A stretch of 61,967 bases of DNA from Allomuricauda sp. M10 (GTDB taxonomy: Bacteria > Bacteroidota > Bacteroidia > Flavobacteriales > Flavobacteriaceae): assembly GCF_020782875.1 (NCBI RefSeq), contig NZ_JAJGBN010000010.1:1-61967 (forward strand). Reading direction: 5' to 3'. Shown here piece by piece: positions 39,027 to 48,212 of the stretch. Below the pieces are notes generated by a model, which saw nothing but the letters and a program-made list of their open reading frames with translations, ran no database searches and had not been told where the DNA came from. The position numbers and the translations under genes were made by a program. Every line of letters starts with the position of its first letter. Positions within the stretch are counted from its first letter, which is position 1.

Positions 39027-39968
39027 ATGCAAAACAAAATCACCCAACTTTTCGGAATACAATATCCTATCATTCAAGCTGGTATGGTCTGGGCCAGTGG
39101 TTGGCGATTGGCCTCGGCCGTTTCCAATGCTGGTGGACTTGGCATTTTAGGCGCTGGGAGTATGTATCCAGAAGTGTTGCAGGAGCATATCGAAAAATGT
39201 AAAAAAGCCACTGACAAACCTTTTGGGGTGAATGTTCCCATGCTATATCCTGACATTGATAAGTTGATGAAGATTATTGTGGACCAAGGGGTGAAAATCG
39301 TCTTCACTTCCGCAGGAAATCCAAAAACCTGGACGTCCTATCTACAGGAAAAAGGGATTACCGTGGTTCATGTGGTCAGCAGTGTCAAATTCGCCCTAAA
39401 AGCTCAAGAAGCTGGGGTAGATGCTATCGTTGCGGAAGGTTTTGAAGCGGGAGGCCACAACGGAAGGGACGAGACCACCACCATGGTACTGATTCCTTCA
39501 GTAAAGGAAAAAATAAACATTCCCTTAATAGCTGCTGGAGGGATTGCCACAGGTAGGGCCATGTTGGCAGCTATGGTATTGGGTGCCGATGGGGTTCAAG
39601 TGGGGAGCCGATTTGTGGCTAGTCCCGAGGCATCATCCCATGACCTGTTCAAAAAATGGGTGGTGGATGCCCAAGAAGGGGATACCCAACTCACCCTAAA
39701 AGAGTTGGCCCCTGTGCGTTTGCTCAAAAACAAGTTCTACCAAGATGTGCAAGCCGCTTATGCCAAGGGAGCATCCGTAGAGGATTTAAAAAGCTTGTTG
39801 GGAAGGGCTCGGGCCAAGCGTGGCATGTTCGAAGGTGATATGGAAGAAGGGGAACTGGAAATTGGCCAAGTTTCCGGGTTGATTCACGATATTAAACCTG
39901 CGGCCCAAATCGTGGCCGACCTAATGGCCGAATTCAACCAGGCAAAATCGGAAATTCAAGACTACTAG
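39027..39968 (+). CDS. Nitronate monooxygenase-like FMN enzyme
   Basis: 313-residue TIM-barrel flavoenzyme of the 2-nitropropane dioxygenase/FabK family. It begins MQNKITQLFGIQYPIIQAGM; FMN-binding and active-site features are SNAGGLGILGAGSM, the catalytic His in VAEGFEAGGHNGRDE, IPLIAAGGIATGRAM and GADGVQVGSRFVAS. ATG 39027 fits relatives better than ATG 39006. It could be either a nitronate monooxygenase (oxidative detoxification) or an enoyl-ACP reductase II; sequence alone does not decide. It sits 37 bases from the end of a palindromic repeat in the mnmA-proximal gap. Confidence 0.85.
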   Translation: MQNKITQLFGIQYPIIQAGMVWASGWRLASAVSNAGGLGILGAGSMYPEVLQEHIEKCKKATDKPFGVNVPMLYPDIDKLMKIIVDQGVKIVFTSAGNPKTWTSYLQEKGITVVHVVSSVKFALKAQEAGVDAIVAEGFEAGGHNGRDETTTMVLIPSVKEKINIPLIAAGGIATGRAMLAAMVLGADGVQVGSRFVASPEASSHDLFKKWVVDAQEGDTQLTLKELAPVRLLKNKFYQDVQAAYAKGASVEDLKSLLGRARAKRGMFEGDMEEGELEIGQVSGLIHDIKPAAQIVADLMAEFNQAKSEIQDY

Positions 39969-40017
39969 TATTTTACGGGAAAAGTTTCGGAAACTTTTAA
40001 TACTTTTAGCGGGAGCA

Positions 40018-40488
40018 ATGAGAACACTTATCCCCACACTAGTATTTTTTGTGCTCGCTTCCTATTGCCATGGGCAAGTGGAACGGGACAAAGCACTCCA
40101 TTTTTTGGGAGGAAACCTTTTTGGACTGGCTGGAGCCGGAATCGCCAAACAAGCATCTGATGGTAATCGTATCTGGACTTTTGTAGGTTCCGTGGCCGGA
40201 AGTACCCTGATCGGGTTGGCCAAGGAAACAGTCGATGCTGGTCAACGTGACAATGGCTGGGACAATGATGATTTGGCCGCTACGATTTTAGGAGGTGTTA
40301 CCGTTGGGGTAACCATTGATCTTTTCGCCAAAAAAGATGACAACAAACGGTTACGGGGTAGATATTCCAGCTTAGGACGAAAGAAGAATAAAAGAAACGA
40401 CTTTTCATTAGAGCCCCAATTTGTGGTGTTGGATGGAAAGTTGCCCAGTTTGAATACCCTAGGTCTTTCTTCCTTGGATTTGGACTAA
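40018..40488 (+). CDS. YfiM-like small exported protein
   Basis: 156 residues: signal peptide MRTLIPTLVFFVLASYCHGQ, then DKALHFLGGNLFGLAGAGIA, GSVAGSTLIGLAKETVDAG and GWDNDDLAATILGGVTVGV, the His/Lys-Glu/Asp pattern of the YfiM/DUF2279-like family of small membrane-associated envelope proteins. The C terminus is basic then hydrophobic. Its 3' end overlaps the convergent DUF58 gene by four bases. Function unknown. Confidence 0.65.
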   Translation: MRTLIPTLVFFVLASYCHGQVERDKALHFLGGNLFGLAGAGIAKQASDGNRIWTFVGSVAGSTLIGLAKETVDAGQRDNGWDNDDLAATILGGVTVGVTIDLFAKKDDNKRLRGRYSSLGRKKNKRNDFSLEPQFVVLDGKLPSLNTLGLSSLDLD

Positions 40489-41819
40489 ATAAGTCCCCTC
40501 GCCTTTATTTCCAAGTATTTGTTGATGGTATTGATGGTGAGTTCTTCAGGTTTTGTCAATATGGTTTGTATGCCGTGTTTCCGTAATTCATTTACAATCA
40601 ATTTCTTTTCATAAATAAATTTTTCAGCAATGGTCTGTTCAAAAAGTTCATGGACAGTATTGGCTTTTTTACTGGCAAATTCATTCAGTTCGGTATTCTC
40701 AAAGAAAATCACTACCAAAAGGTGTTGTTTGGCAATAGCCGTCAAATAGGGAAGTTGGCGATGAAGCGCATCCAATGTTTCAAAGTTGGTATAGAGTAAC
40801 AGGAGGCTTCGCTGGTTCAAGTTTCGCTTTACATCAACATACAATCTGCTGAAATCACTTTCAATAAAATTAGTCTCTAGATTGTACAACGTTTCCAAAA
40901 TTAGGTTCATTTGGGAACTACGACGCTCGGCAACCACCCTGTTGTCAATTTTGTCACTAAAGGAGAACATGCCGGCCTTATCCTGTTTTTTCAAGGCAAT
41001 ATTGCTGATAACCAAAGTGGCGTTGATGGCATAGTCCAATAAACTTAGTTGGTTGAAGGGCATTTTCATTACCCGACCCTTGTCGATGACTGAATAGATG
41101 GGCTGGGATTTTTCATCTTGATATTGGTTCACCATCAATTGGTTTCGTTTTGCCGTGGCCTTCCAGTTAATATTACGAATGTCATCACCCAACACATAAT
41201 CCTTGATCTGCTCAAACTCCATGGTATGCCCGATCCGACGGATTTTTTTAAGGCCATATTCATTCAAACGGTTAGTGAAAGCGATTAAATCATATTTCTG
41301 TAATTGCAGGAACGACGGGTAAACCGGTACCTCCTGAGCATGGTCGAATAAATATTTTTTTGCTAAAAATCCGATAGGTGAACTTGCAAAAACATTTAAA
41401 CTCCCAAATGAATATACACCACGTTCGGTTGGTCTAAGATGGTATTGGTATACTTTGGCCTGGCCTTTTTCCAATTTACTTTCCAAGCCAAAATCCCGCT
41501 TTTGAAACTGGAACGGTATCTCATCAATGATTTTTAATGTAACAGGAAAGAGATAGGTATTCCCTAACTGGAGTTGGATCAGGTTTTCATCTCCATTGGA
41601 AAGTTTTTCGGTCACAATGCGGTGGCCTTCTATTTTTCCTTTCGAGGCAAAAAGCAAGAGCAGGTCTACCAAAAGCAATAAACAGAAAAGAAAGAAAAGA
41701 ATCTTAAAGGCCCCAAAAAGGTCTGGTACCATGTAGGATACCACAAAACCTGCCACCATGGTCGTTAAGACCATGAAGAATCGTTTTTGGAAATATATGG
41801 GCCTAAAGATTTTTTTCAT
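40485..41819 (-). CDS. DUF58 domain-containing membrane protein
   Basis: 444 residues: two N-terminal transmembrane helices (about 14-62), a beta-rich ectodomain and the DUF58 core RIGHTMEFEQIKDYVLGDDI with DIRNINWKATAKRNQLMV (about 195-225). A von Willebrand A-like fold follows (YSVIDKGRVM at the MIDAS-like position, LLLLYTNFETLDAL). Last gene of the six-gene minus-strand operon; MoxR ATPases with DUF58 proteins are thought to act as chaperone/adaptor pairs for envelope or metal-cofactor assembly, but the client here is unknown. Confidence 0.87.
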   Translation of the reverse strand: MKKIFRPIYFQKRFFMVLTTMVAGFVVSYMVPDLFGAFKILFFLFCLLLLVDLLLLFASKGKIEGHRIVTEKLSNGDENLIQLQLGNTYLFPVTLKIIDEIPFQFQKRDFGLESKLEKGQAKVYQYHLRPTERGVYSFGSLNVFASSPIGFLAKKYLFDHAQEVPVYPSFLQLQKYDLIAFTNRLNEYGLKKIRRIGHTMEFEQIKDYVLGDDIRNINWKATAKRNQLMVNQYQDEKSQPIYSVIDKGRVMKMPFNQLSLLDYAINATLVISNIALKKQDKAGMFSFSDKIDNRVVAERRSSQMNLILETLYNLETNFIESDFSRLYVDVKRNLNQRSLLLLYTNFETLDALHRQLPYLTAIAKQHLLVVIFFENTELNEFASKKANTVHELFEQTIAEKFIYEKKLIVNELRKHGIQTILTKPEELTINTINKYLEIKARGLI

Positions 41820-41825
41820 AGGGGT

Positions 41826-42824
41826 TTATCGGGGTATTTCGATGCTTTCCACAATTTGTTTTACCACTTGTTCCGCTGTAAGTCCTTCCATTTCGCGTTC
41901 AGGTGTAAGCAATATTCGGTGTGCCAGAACTGGGGCAGCCACCTTTTTAATATCCTCAGGGGTTACAAAATCTCGTCCGTTTATGGCTGCAAGTGCTTTG
42001 GATGCCTCCAAGATGGAAATGGAAGCTCTGGGCGAAGCTCCCAGGTACAGATTGGCATTGGAGCGTGTATTGTCCACAATGGATGCAATGTACTTGAGTA
42101 GGTTCTTCTCCACAATAATGACCCTAATGGTGTTTTGATATTCTGCTATCTCCGCCGCAGTAAGTAAGGTGCTGACCAAGTCTTCCTCTACTTTGGTCTT
42201 CTGCGCATGTTTGCTTTCCAAAATTTGGATTTCTTCTTCCAGACTTGGGTAATTGACATTGATCTTGAAAAGGAAACGATCTAGCTGGGCCTCCGGTAAA
42301 CGATAGGTGCCTTCCTGTTCAATGGGGTTTTGAGTGGCAAAAACCAAAAAAGGAGGTTGCATGCCATACTCCACACCGTCCATTGTAATCTGCCTTTCTG
42401 CCATAGCCTCGAACAATGCCGCTTGGGTTTTGGCGGGAGCACGGTTGATCTCGTCTATCAAAATAATGTTGGAGAAAAGCGGTCCTTTCTTAAACTCGAA
42501 TTCGGATGTTTTTACATTAAAAATAGAAGTTCCCAAAATATCACTGGGCATTAGATCCGGCGTAAACTGAATTCGACTGAAATCCACGTTCATGGTCTTG
42601 GCCAATAATTTTGCCGTCACCGTTTTTGCCACTCCCGGGACTCCTTCTATCAACGAATGTCCATCGGCCAAAATGGAGATGATCAACAACTCGATCATGT
42701 TCTGTTGTCCTATGATGACTTTACCCAATTCAGCCTTTATCTGGGCAACTGCCTCTTGAAGTTTGGTCAAGTCCACTCGGGAACTAAACTGTAGTGCGTC
42801 GTCTTGTGTTTCTTGTTCTTCCAT
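41826..42824 (-). CDS. MoxR family AAA+ ATPase
   Basis: 332-residue cytoplasmic AAA+ ATPase. Walker A is GVPGVAKTVTAK (about 59), Walker B NIILIDEINRAPAKTQAALF (about 122), sensor 1 FATQNPIEQEGTYRLPEAQLDRF split here, FATQNPIEQEG and LPEAQLDRFLF, and sensor 2 GASPRASISIL. It sits six bases upstream of the DUF58 gene, the standard MoxR-DUF58 pairing, and after the DUF4350 gene (three-base gap). It probably remodels a membrane-bound client together with the operon's other proteins. Confidence 0.92.
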   Translation of the reverse strand: MEEQETQDDALQFSSRVDLTKLQEAVAQIKAELGKVIIGQQNMIELLIISILADGHSLIEGVPGVAKTVTAKLLAKTMNVDFSRIQFTPDLMPSDILGTSIFNVKTSEFEFKKGPLFSNIILIDEINRAPAKTQAALFEAMAERQITMDGVEYGMQPPFLVFATQNPIEQEGTYRLPEAQLDRFLFKINVNYPSLEEEIQILESKHAQKTKVEEDLVSTLLTAAEIAEYQNTIRVIIVEKNLLKYIASIVDNTRSNANLYLGASPRASISILEASKALAAINGRDFVTPEDIKKVAAPVLAHRILLTPEREMEGLTAEQVVKQIVESIEIPR

Positions 42825-42827
42825 AGA

Positions 42828-44039
42828 TCACTTCTTAAATGCGGTTATTTTTTTGTTGAGTTCTATACTTTCCTGCTCGGTATGGGAGCTTTTTTTCTTC
42901 AAACGAATCATGTAATCGATTAAATTTTTGGTCTGTTCCAGGTCTTTTCCAGATTTTGCGGCCAAAATTTGAATGGCGCGTTCGTTCATTTGGGTTGTAT
43001 CCACATGGTATTGGTTTCGGACATCTGCCAAAAAGTAATTGATTTTTTTATGGATCAAATCGGTATAGTCCTTGTTTTGATGGTACAATGAACCTACCGC
43101 CCTGGCAAATTCCACCGAGGAATTTTGTAAAGGTTCCATTACCGGGATGATTCGCTGCTCCCGTTTACCTTTGAACAACACAAATAAAAGAATGCCCAAT
43201 ACCGTGAGATAATAGGCCCATTTTAAGGTTGGCTGGTTGAGTACAAAACGCATGGGCGAATTGATGATCAAACGACCTGATTTTTTGTAATTGTCCCAGT
43301 ACAATAGTTTGCGTTCCATTAAATAGGAAAAGGATTGGGTCACATAATCTGCATTTCCTCTTAGCATGTAATAATTGGAATAGGCCTGTGGTGTGGAGCT
43401 GAGAATGAACTGCCCCTTGCCAAAATCGGTTCTGATGAAATTTGGTTGTGTCACCGTTTCCTCGGGCTCATCATCCAAGTAGGTGTTTCGTGTATAGGTT
43501 ATATGTCCCAAAATGGTTGTTTTGGTCGAATCCACGCTAGAAAAATGGGAATTGAACACACCACGTGAAAGCTCATAAGTGCGGTTTGCAAAACTATCGT
43601 GGGTAAAATCCAATATTGCGGTGCCTTCCTGAAGGGAATAATCGGAGTTGATACCAATGTTTAGTGTATCCATCAACTGCCATCCAAATCCAGTGGCAGC
43701 AATGAACACCGTATTCCCTTGATCCACAAAATCCAAAAGTTGATTGGTTTCTTGCTCATCCAAGTCAACATATTCATTTATGAATATATAATTGGCAGAT
43801 TGAATTGAATCCCGTTCTGAAAGGACATCATACACACTTTCCTGAACGGTTTCAATGGTACTTTCCGGAAAAATGGCCTGTAGTTCATTATATAATACAT
43901 AGCACCCGAACGGTATTTTGTCCACGGCAGTGTAGGATGGGTGCCAATTGATGGGTTTGGGACGCACAATTTCTGTAATGATGATACCCAATACCACCAC
44001 TATGAAAACCATGATGACTATTTTCGATCTACGGTCCAT
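42828..44039 (-). CDS. DUF4350 domain-containing membrane protein
   Basis: 403 residues: N-terminal transmembrane helix (about 7-27), the DUF4350 domain (about 40-230, SYTAVDKIPFGCYVLYNEL, IFINEYVDLDEQETNQLLDFVDQGNTVFIAATGFG), which resembles a degenerate glutamine-amidotransferase-like fold, a second transmembrane helix (LKWAYYLTVLGILLFVLF, about 272-292) and a charged cytoplasmic tail. Its position between DUF4129 and MoxR genes is the usual one in Bacteroidota. Function unknown. Confidence 0.8.
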   Translation of the reverse strand: MDRRSKIVIMVFIVVVLGIIITEIVRPKPINWHPSYTAVDKIPFGCYVLYNELQAIFPESTIETVQESVYDVLSERDSIQSANYIFINEYVDLDEQETNQLLDFVDQGNTVFIAATGFGWQLMDTLNIGINSDYSLQEGTAILDFTHDSFANRTYELSRGVFNSHFSSVDSTKTTILGHITYTRNTYLDDEPEETVTQPNFIRTDFGKGQFILSSTPQAYSNYYMLRGNADYVTQSFSYLMERKLLYWDNYKKSGRLIINSPMRFVLNQPTLKWAYYLTVLGILLFVLFKGKREQRIIPVMEPLQNSSVEFARAVGSLYHQNKDYTDLIHKKINYFLADVRNQYHVDTTQMNERAIQILAAKSGKDLEQTKNLIDYMIRLKKKSSHTEQESIELNKKITAFKK

Positions 44040-44041
44040 AC

Positions 44042-44761
44042 TCAGCGTGTGATCAAATTTTTAAGTTTATTGAAACGGATATCTGTTTTTTGATACCCAA
44101 CTTCATCCAAAGGTTGTTCGCCATACCAAATATGTTCATAGAGGTATGAAGCCTTTTTGAACTCCGACTGAAGAAGTTTTTCCTTTATTTCCCGTTCATA
44201 GTCCGAATTGGTCTTTTCAAAATGCCAGGCAATCAGGTTCTGTTGCGATAGGAGTTTTAAAATTTTCAAAAACTGATATCGAACCGCCAATCGATAATCA
44301 TTGCTTTTTAGGGCCTCGTTCATCAAAGCATCCAAATCGATGGATTCTATATGTTGTTCTGAAAGGTCAATATCAAGAATGGATTTGGCCTTTTTGGTAA
44401 AGATGGCATTGAATTGTTCGTTGATGAACATGCGTACCAAAAGGTAAATTACCAAAGCACCCATTAAAGCATAAATAATGTACTCCAATATCAAAAGGGT
44501 CTGTGGCGAGATGTCGAACCCAAAGGTATTGTTCAACAAGTTCAAAAACCAACGAATCGCCCTACTGAGCAGGTTGGCCGATTCCCCTGTTTTAACTTCA
44601 TAATCAAATTCCTCACCTGCATATTTTTGGTTGAGGCTATCCGATATCTTTCGTTCGGTTAGAACAGAAGATTTATCCGAAGGAAGTATAATGGTATCTT
44701 TTTGGGCAAATCCCACCCCTACCCATAAAAGGAAAATCAATATGTATAACCGTTTGATCAC
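44042..44761 (-). CDS. DUF4129 domain-containing membrane protein
   Basis: 239 residues: signal or anchor MIKRLYILIFLLWVGVGFAQ, a short periplasmic part, one transmembrane helix (LLILEYIIYALMGALVIYLLV, about 84-105) and a cytoplasmic helical DUF4129 domain (LAVRYQFLKILKLLSQQN, SYLYEHIWYGEQPL). The start overlaps the preceding membrane protein gene by four bases. Fourth gene counted from the DUF58 end of the operon. Confidence 0.8.
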   Translation of the reverse strand: MIKRLYILIFLLWVGVGFAQKDTIILPSDKSSVLTERKISDSLNQKYAGEEFDYEVKTGESANLLSRAIRWFLNLLNNTFGFDISPQTLLILEYIIYALMGALVIYLLVRMFINEQFNAIFTKKAKSILDIDLSEQHIESIDLDALMNEALKSNDYRLAVRYQFLKILKLLSQQNLIAWHFEKTNSDYEREIKEKLLQSEFKKASYLYEHIWYGEQPLDEVGYQKTDIRFNKLKNLITR

Positions 44762-45699
44762 TGTTCTGTTTGGCCTATCTGTTCTATTTTACTTCTGGTA
44801 TTGATATTATAAGTTTTTTCATAGAGCGCATAGAACAGAATTCCATTCACAAACTGAGAGAGGCATTGGGCATATATCATTAAAATGAGCAGCAGACATG
44901 TGCCAAGGGTATAAATTACAGTTGCCACCACAGAAGTGCCCACCTGAATATTGTTCTCAACCACATGAAAGGTGTAAATGCCAACAAGTATTATTGGAAC
45001 CATCAAAATGATGAAGAATAGCAGGCCATTGAGCAATCCTAAAATAAAATTGACCCCTACGGATCTCCAAAAATTATTGATGACCAAATTCCAGCCTTCA
45101 CCAAACCCTTCAATGGTTCCTTTATTTTGACTGAGCATACTGAAAAATGAAACCCCGATCCAAGCGGTCATCCCAAATTGGACAATATATTGGGCAATCA
45201 TACCCAGCAAGGGAATAAAAGCCATAATAACTGCCACTATGAAAAATCCTATGTAAATGGGAATCAACATCAAGATAAAAAGTAGCGTGTTGCCCAAATT
45301 ACTTTTGGTATGTAGCCAAACTTCCTTTTTATCAAAATCCATTCCTTTATGTTCATCATACTTCACTAAATAAGAAGAGCTCAAACTGTAATTGAATCCC
45401 GACACCACCAAAAAAATGATGGCGAATAAGGCAAACCCTATAATCAAATAGGTGACATACGCTTCCGTATTTCCAGGGTTTGCACTAACACCATATTGGT
45501 TGTATCCGTCTGTGATCATTCCTACGAAACCCGATACCAAAAAATAACTGGTGATCAAAAGGCCGATCAAAAAAACACCATTGTAACTCAAGAAAACGTT
45601 GGTGAACTTTTTCAAATTCTGGCGTAAAAAATCAAAGTAAACGGAAAGGATATCTCCGAAGTCTCTATTGATTCGGAGTTCAATGTATTTGTCCTTCAT
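44758..45699 (-). CDS. Polytopic membrane protein of the MoxR operon
   Basis: 313 residues with about six hydrophobic segments (e.g. LIIGFALFAIIFLVVSGF, LLFILMLIPIYIGFFIVAVI, LGLLNGLLFFIILMVPIILV) and Gly-rich helices. I do not recognise a named family; the layout resembles glycerophosphodiester-phosphodiesterase membrane domains or DUF4013. The start overlaps the SpoIIM gene by 20 bases, so the two are probably translationally coupled. Presumably part of the same envelope complex. Confidence 0.7.
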   Translation of the reverse strand: MKDKYIELRINRDFGDILSVYFDFLRQNLKKFTNVFLSYNGVFLIGLLITSYFLVSGFVGMITDGYNQYGVSANPGNTEAYVTYLIIGFALFAIIFLVVSGFNYSLSSSYLVKYDEHKGMDFDKKEVWLHTKSNLGNTLLFILMLIPIYIGFFIVAVIMAFIPLLGMIAQYIVQFGMTAWIGVSFFSMLSQNKGTIEGFGEGWNLVINNFWRSVGVNFILGLLNGLLFFIILMVPIILVGIYTFHVVENNIQVGTSVVATVIYTLGTCLLLILMIYAQCLSQFVNGILFYALYEKTYNINTRSKIEQIGQTEQ

Positions 45700-46651
45700 G
45701 TAATTTTCGGTTTAGTAGTATGGGGTATAGGATATAATAAAATACAATCAAGGTCAAGGAGCCGCCAATGATCAAAAATGCCAACCAGTCGGGCATTTGG
45801 GCATAGCGAGTAATGAATCCTTCAATAAAGCCCGCAATAATGAAAAAGGGGATGGTGCTTACCACCACCTTCAATCCATCCTTGGCACCTCTCATGAACG
45901 AAACTCTCCTGGAATAGGTTTTAGGGAACAAAATGCTATTGCCCATGATCAGTCCCGCACATCCGGCAATGATGATCACAGAAATCTCAATCGTGCCATG
46001 GAGCCAAATTTGTCGGTTGGCTTCAAAAAATACGCCTTTCGTATAAAAAAAAGTGATGAAGGCACCTAACATGATTCCATTGCTGAACAATATATATGCG
46101 GTACCAATACTGGTGATCACCCCAAATGCAAATGCCAAGAACCCCACACGGATGTTATTAATCGTAATGCCCAAAAAAGTACCTATTTCACTACCACTTT
46201 TATAAATAGCAGTGGGCTCTCCCATGGCAATGTTGTTCAGGGTTTCGTTCACGTAAGCATCACCTAAGATCAATCTAACAAAAGTGGAGTCATTTAAAGC
46301 TGAGAGCGAACCTATGGCTGTGGCCACCGCAAAGATCAGGAAAGCAATGAGCAAGGTCTTGTGGTATTGCCTAAAGAACAATGGAAACTCCTTGCCCCAA
46401 AATTCCAAAATCCGGTTACCTGATTCTTTTTTGTTCTTGTAAATTTTCTGATGCGCCTGCGAGGCCAGGGAGTTCAGGTACAATAAAGTCTTGCTTTCAG
46501 CGTAATAGGTTTGCGCGTAGGCCAGATCATTGGTTAGCTGGATGTATCCGTCTACCAAGGTATCGGGATTGGAATGTGAACGTGATGCAATTGCTTTTTC
46601 AAAAGCAATCCATTTTTCCTTATTTTGTTTCACAAAGGCAGCTTCGCGCAT
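45680..46651 (-). CDS. Stage II sporulation protein M family protein
   Basis: 323 residues. An N-terminal cytoplasmic helical part (MREAAFVKQNKEKWIAFEKAI) is followed by about five to six transmembrane helices with the SpoIIM motif NNIRVGFLAFAFGVITSIGTAY split here, NNIRVGFLAFAFGV, and HGTIEISVIIIAGCAGL. The organism is not a spore former; such proteins regularly accompany MoxR-DUF58 operons and RDD genes. First gene of the minus-strand operon, 35 bases from the divergent RDD gene. Confidence 0.86.
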   Translation of the reverse strand: MREAAFVKQNKEKWIAFEKAIASRSHSNPDTLVDGYIQLTNDLAYAQTYYAESKTLLYLNSLASQAHQKIYKNKKESGNRILEFWGKEFPLFFRQYHKTLLIAFLIFAVATAIGSLSALNDSTFVRLILGDAYVNETLNNIAMGEPTAIYKSGSEIGTFLGITINNIRVGFLAFAFGVITSIGTAYILFSNGIMLGAFITFFYTKGVFFEANRQIWLHGTIEISVIIIAGCAGLIMGNSILFPKTYSRRVSFMRGAKDGLKVVVSTIPFFIIAGFIEGFITRYAQMPDWLAFLIIGGSLTLIVFYYILYPILLNRKLHEGQIH

Positions 46652-46686
46652 ACGTGGAATTTCCTAAAATCTAAAAATACGGTTAT

Positions 46687-47412
46687 ATGGGTAACCTCCA
46701 AATCAATACAACGCAAAATGTCAACCTAGATTATAAAATCGTTGGCGTCGGTGAGCGAATTGTTGCTTTTTTAATTGATGGCCTTATTTTGTACATGTAT
46801 GCCTATTTGGTGAGTTTGATCAGCAATGCCATCGGGTTTATTTATGAGGATACATGGACCCAAAGAGGATTGGCTGCTCTAATTTTTTTGCCGGCCATGT
46901 TCTATTCTTTGCTGATGCATAGTTTGTTCAATGGACAAACTGTAGGAAAGATGTTGATGAAAATGCGGGTGGTCCGTTTGGATGGTACTCCTGTACATTG
47001 GAGTAACTTGCTGGTGCGATGGATGCTTAGATTAGTGGACATTTGGATTTTTTTAGGCTCCATTGGGATTCTGAGCATTTTGTTTTCCGAAAAAAGACAA
47101 CGTGTTGGAGACGCGGCCGCAGGTACCGTAGTAATCAGCACCAAGAAAAAAACCAAGGTATCCCATACTATTTTGGAGGAAGTAGAGCAGGAGTATGTGC
47201 CCCAGTTCACTAACGTTACCTTGCTTACTGACAAGGATGTGCGGTTGATCAAGGAAACCTATCATATTGCCAAAAAGAGTGGGGATTTTAAAACCTTGAC
47301 TACATTGAGGTTGAAGGTGGACAGCATCTTGAAAACCAATTCTACGCTCTATGATGTGCCTTATTTGGATACTGTGCTGAAAGACTACAATTTTTACACC
47401 CAAAAAATGTAA
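46687..47412 (+). CDS. RDD family membrane protein
   Basis: 241 residues; the RDD domain (about 15-145) contains GVGERIVAFLIDGLILYMYAYL (RaxAxxxD motif as ERIVAFLID) and the second signature FNGQTVGKMLMKMRVVRLDG, with three transmembrane helices and a cytoplasmic C-terminal tail. Divergent from the SpoIIM-led operon and probably sharing its control region; this pairing recurs in Bacteroidota. RDD proteins have been linked to ion exchange in other bacteria, but the role here is open. Confidence 0.85.
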   Translation: MGNLQINTTQNVNLDYKIVGVGERIVAFLIDGLILYMYAYLVSLISNAIGFIYEDTWTQRGLAALIFLPAMFYSLLMHSLFNGQTVGKMLMKMRVVRLDGTPVHWSNLLVRWMLRLVDIWIFLGSIGILSILFSEKRQRVGDAAAGTVVISTKKKTKVSHTILEEVEQEYVPQFTNVTLLTDKDVRLIKETYHIAKKSGDFKTLTTLRLKVDSILKTNSTLYDVPYLDTVLKDYNFYTQKM

Positions 47413-47414
47413 TC

Positions 47415-48026
47415 ATGCTCTACCAGACCATTGATATTTTGGGTACGGTGGCCTTTGCCATTTCTGGCGTATTGGTGGCCATGGAAAAACGCCTGGACCT
47501 TTTTGGAGTGTTGATCATTGCCTTTGTCACTTCTATTGGCGGGGGTACATTACGCGATTTGCTTATTGGAAACACACCAGTAGCTTGGATGCGGGATCTA
47601 ACCTATGTGAGCACCATCTTTATTACCGTGGTATTTGCCATTATCTTTGTGAATCAATTAAAATACCTTAGAAAATCCCTCTTTTTGTTCGATACCATCG
47701 GGATAGGTCTATATACAATGTTGGGGGTTGAAAAAGGACTGGAAGCGGAACTTCTGCCTATCATGTGTATCTTTTTAGGAACCATGACCGCATGTTTTGG
47801 AGGTGTCATCCGAGACATCCTCTGTAATGAAATCCCAGTGATTTTTAGAAAAGAGATTTATGCCACTGCTTGCATCGTTGGCGGGGCCAGTTATTTTCTG
47901 TTCATTTCCCTATCACTTAAGGAAAGTTATGCCTATATCGCGGCCATAGTAGTGGTTATTTCCTTACGACTTTTGGCTGTTCGTTTTGGTATCAGCTTAC
48001 CCAATATTTACAAGCAGAAGACTTAG
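47415..48026 (+). CDS. TRIC-type trimeric intracellular cation channel protein
   Basis: 203 residues with seven hydrophobic helices and the internal duplication of the UPF0126/YadS family: ITSIGGGTLRDLLIGN-type motif (seen as TSIGGGTLRDLLIGNTPVAW) and, in the second half, CFGGVIRDILCNEIPVIF. Bacterial TRIC homologues form trimeric K+-permeable channels. The start is two bases after the RDD stop, so the two genes are one transcription unit. Confidence 0.87.
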   Translation: MLYQTIDILGTVAFAISGVLVAMEKRLDLFGVLIIAFVTSIGGGTLRDLLIGNTPVAWMRDLTYVSTIFITVVFAIIFVNQLKYLRKSLFLFDTIGIGLYTMLGVEKGLEAELLPIMCIFLGTMTACFGGVIRDILCNEIPVIFRKEIYATACIVGGASYFLFISLSLKESYAYIAAIVVVISLRLLAVRFGISLPNIYKQKT

Positions 48027-48212
48027 TAAAATCCTATCTAACTTTTAGGTAAGCGTGGTTAATAGTTGTTTAATTCCATTAACCGTTCGTTAAGCATTCT
48101 TACTTTTCCATTAGTCATTTGTCATTGGCTATAATTCTACTTTGGCTCTAATTCAGGTACAAGGGTCCTTTTTGCATTGGATCGTTGAAGAGCAAACCAA
48201 TCAACTAAACAA

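Noticed and set aside
38924..39202. Plus-strand ORF of 92 codons across the palindromic repeat
   Set aside because: It overlaps the nitronate monooxygenase-like gene in another frame and has no protein-like features.
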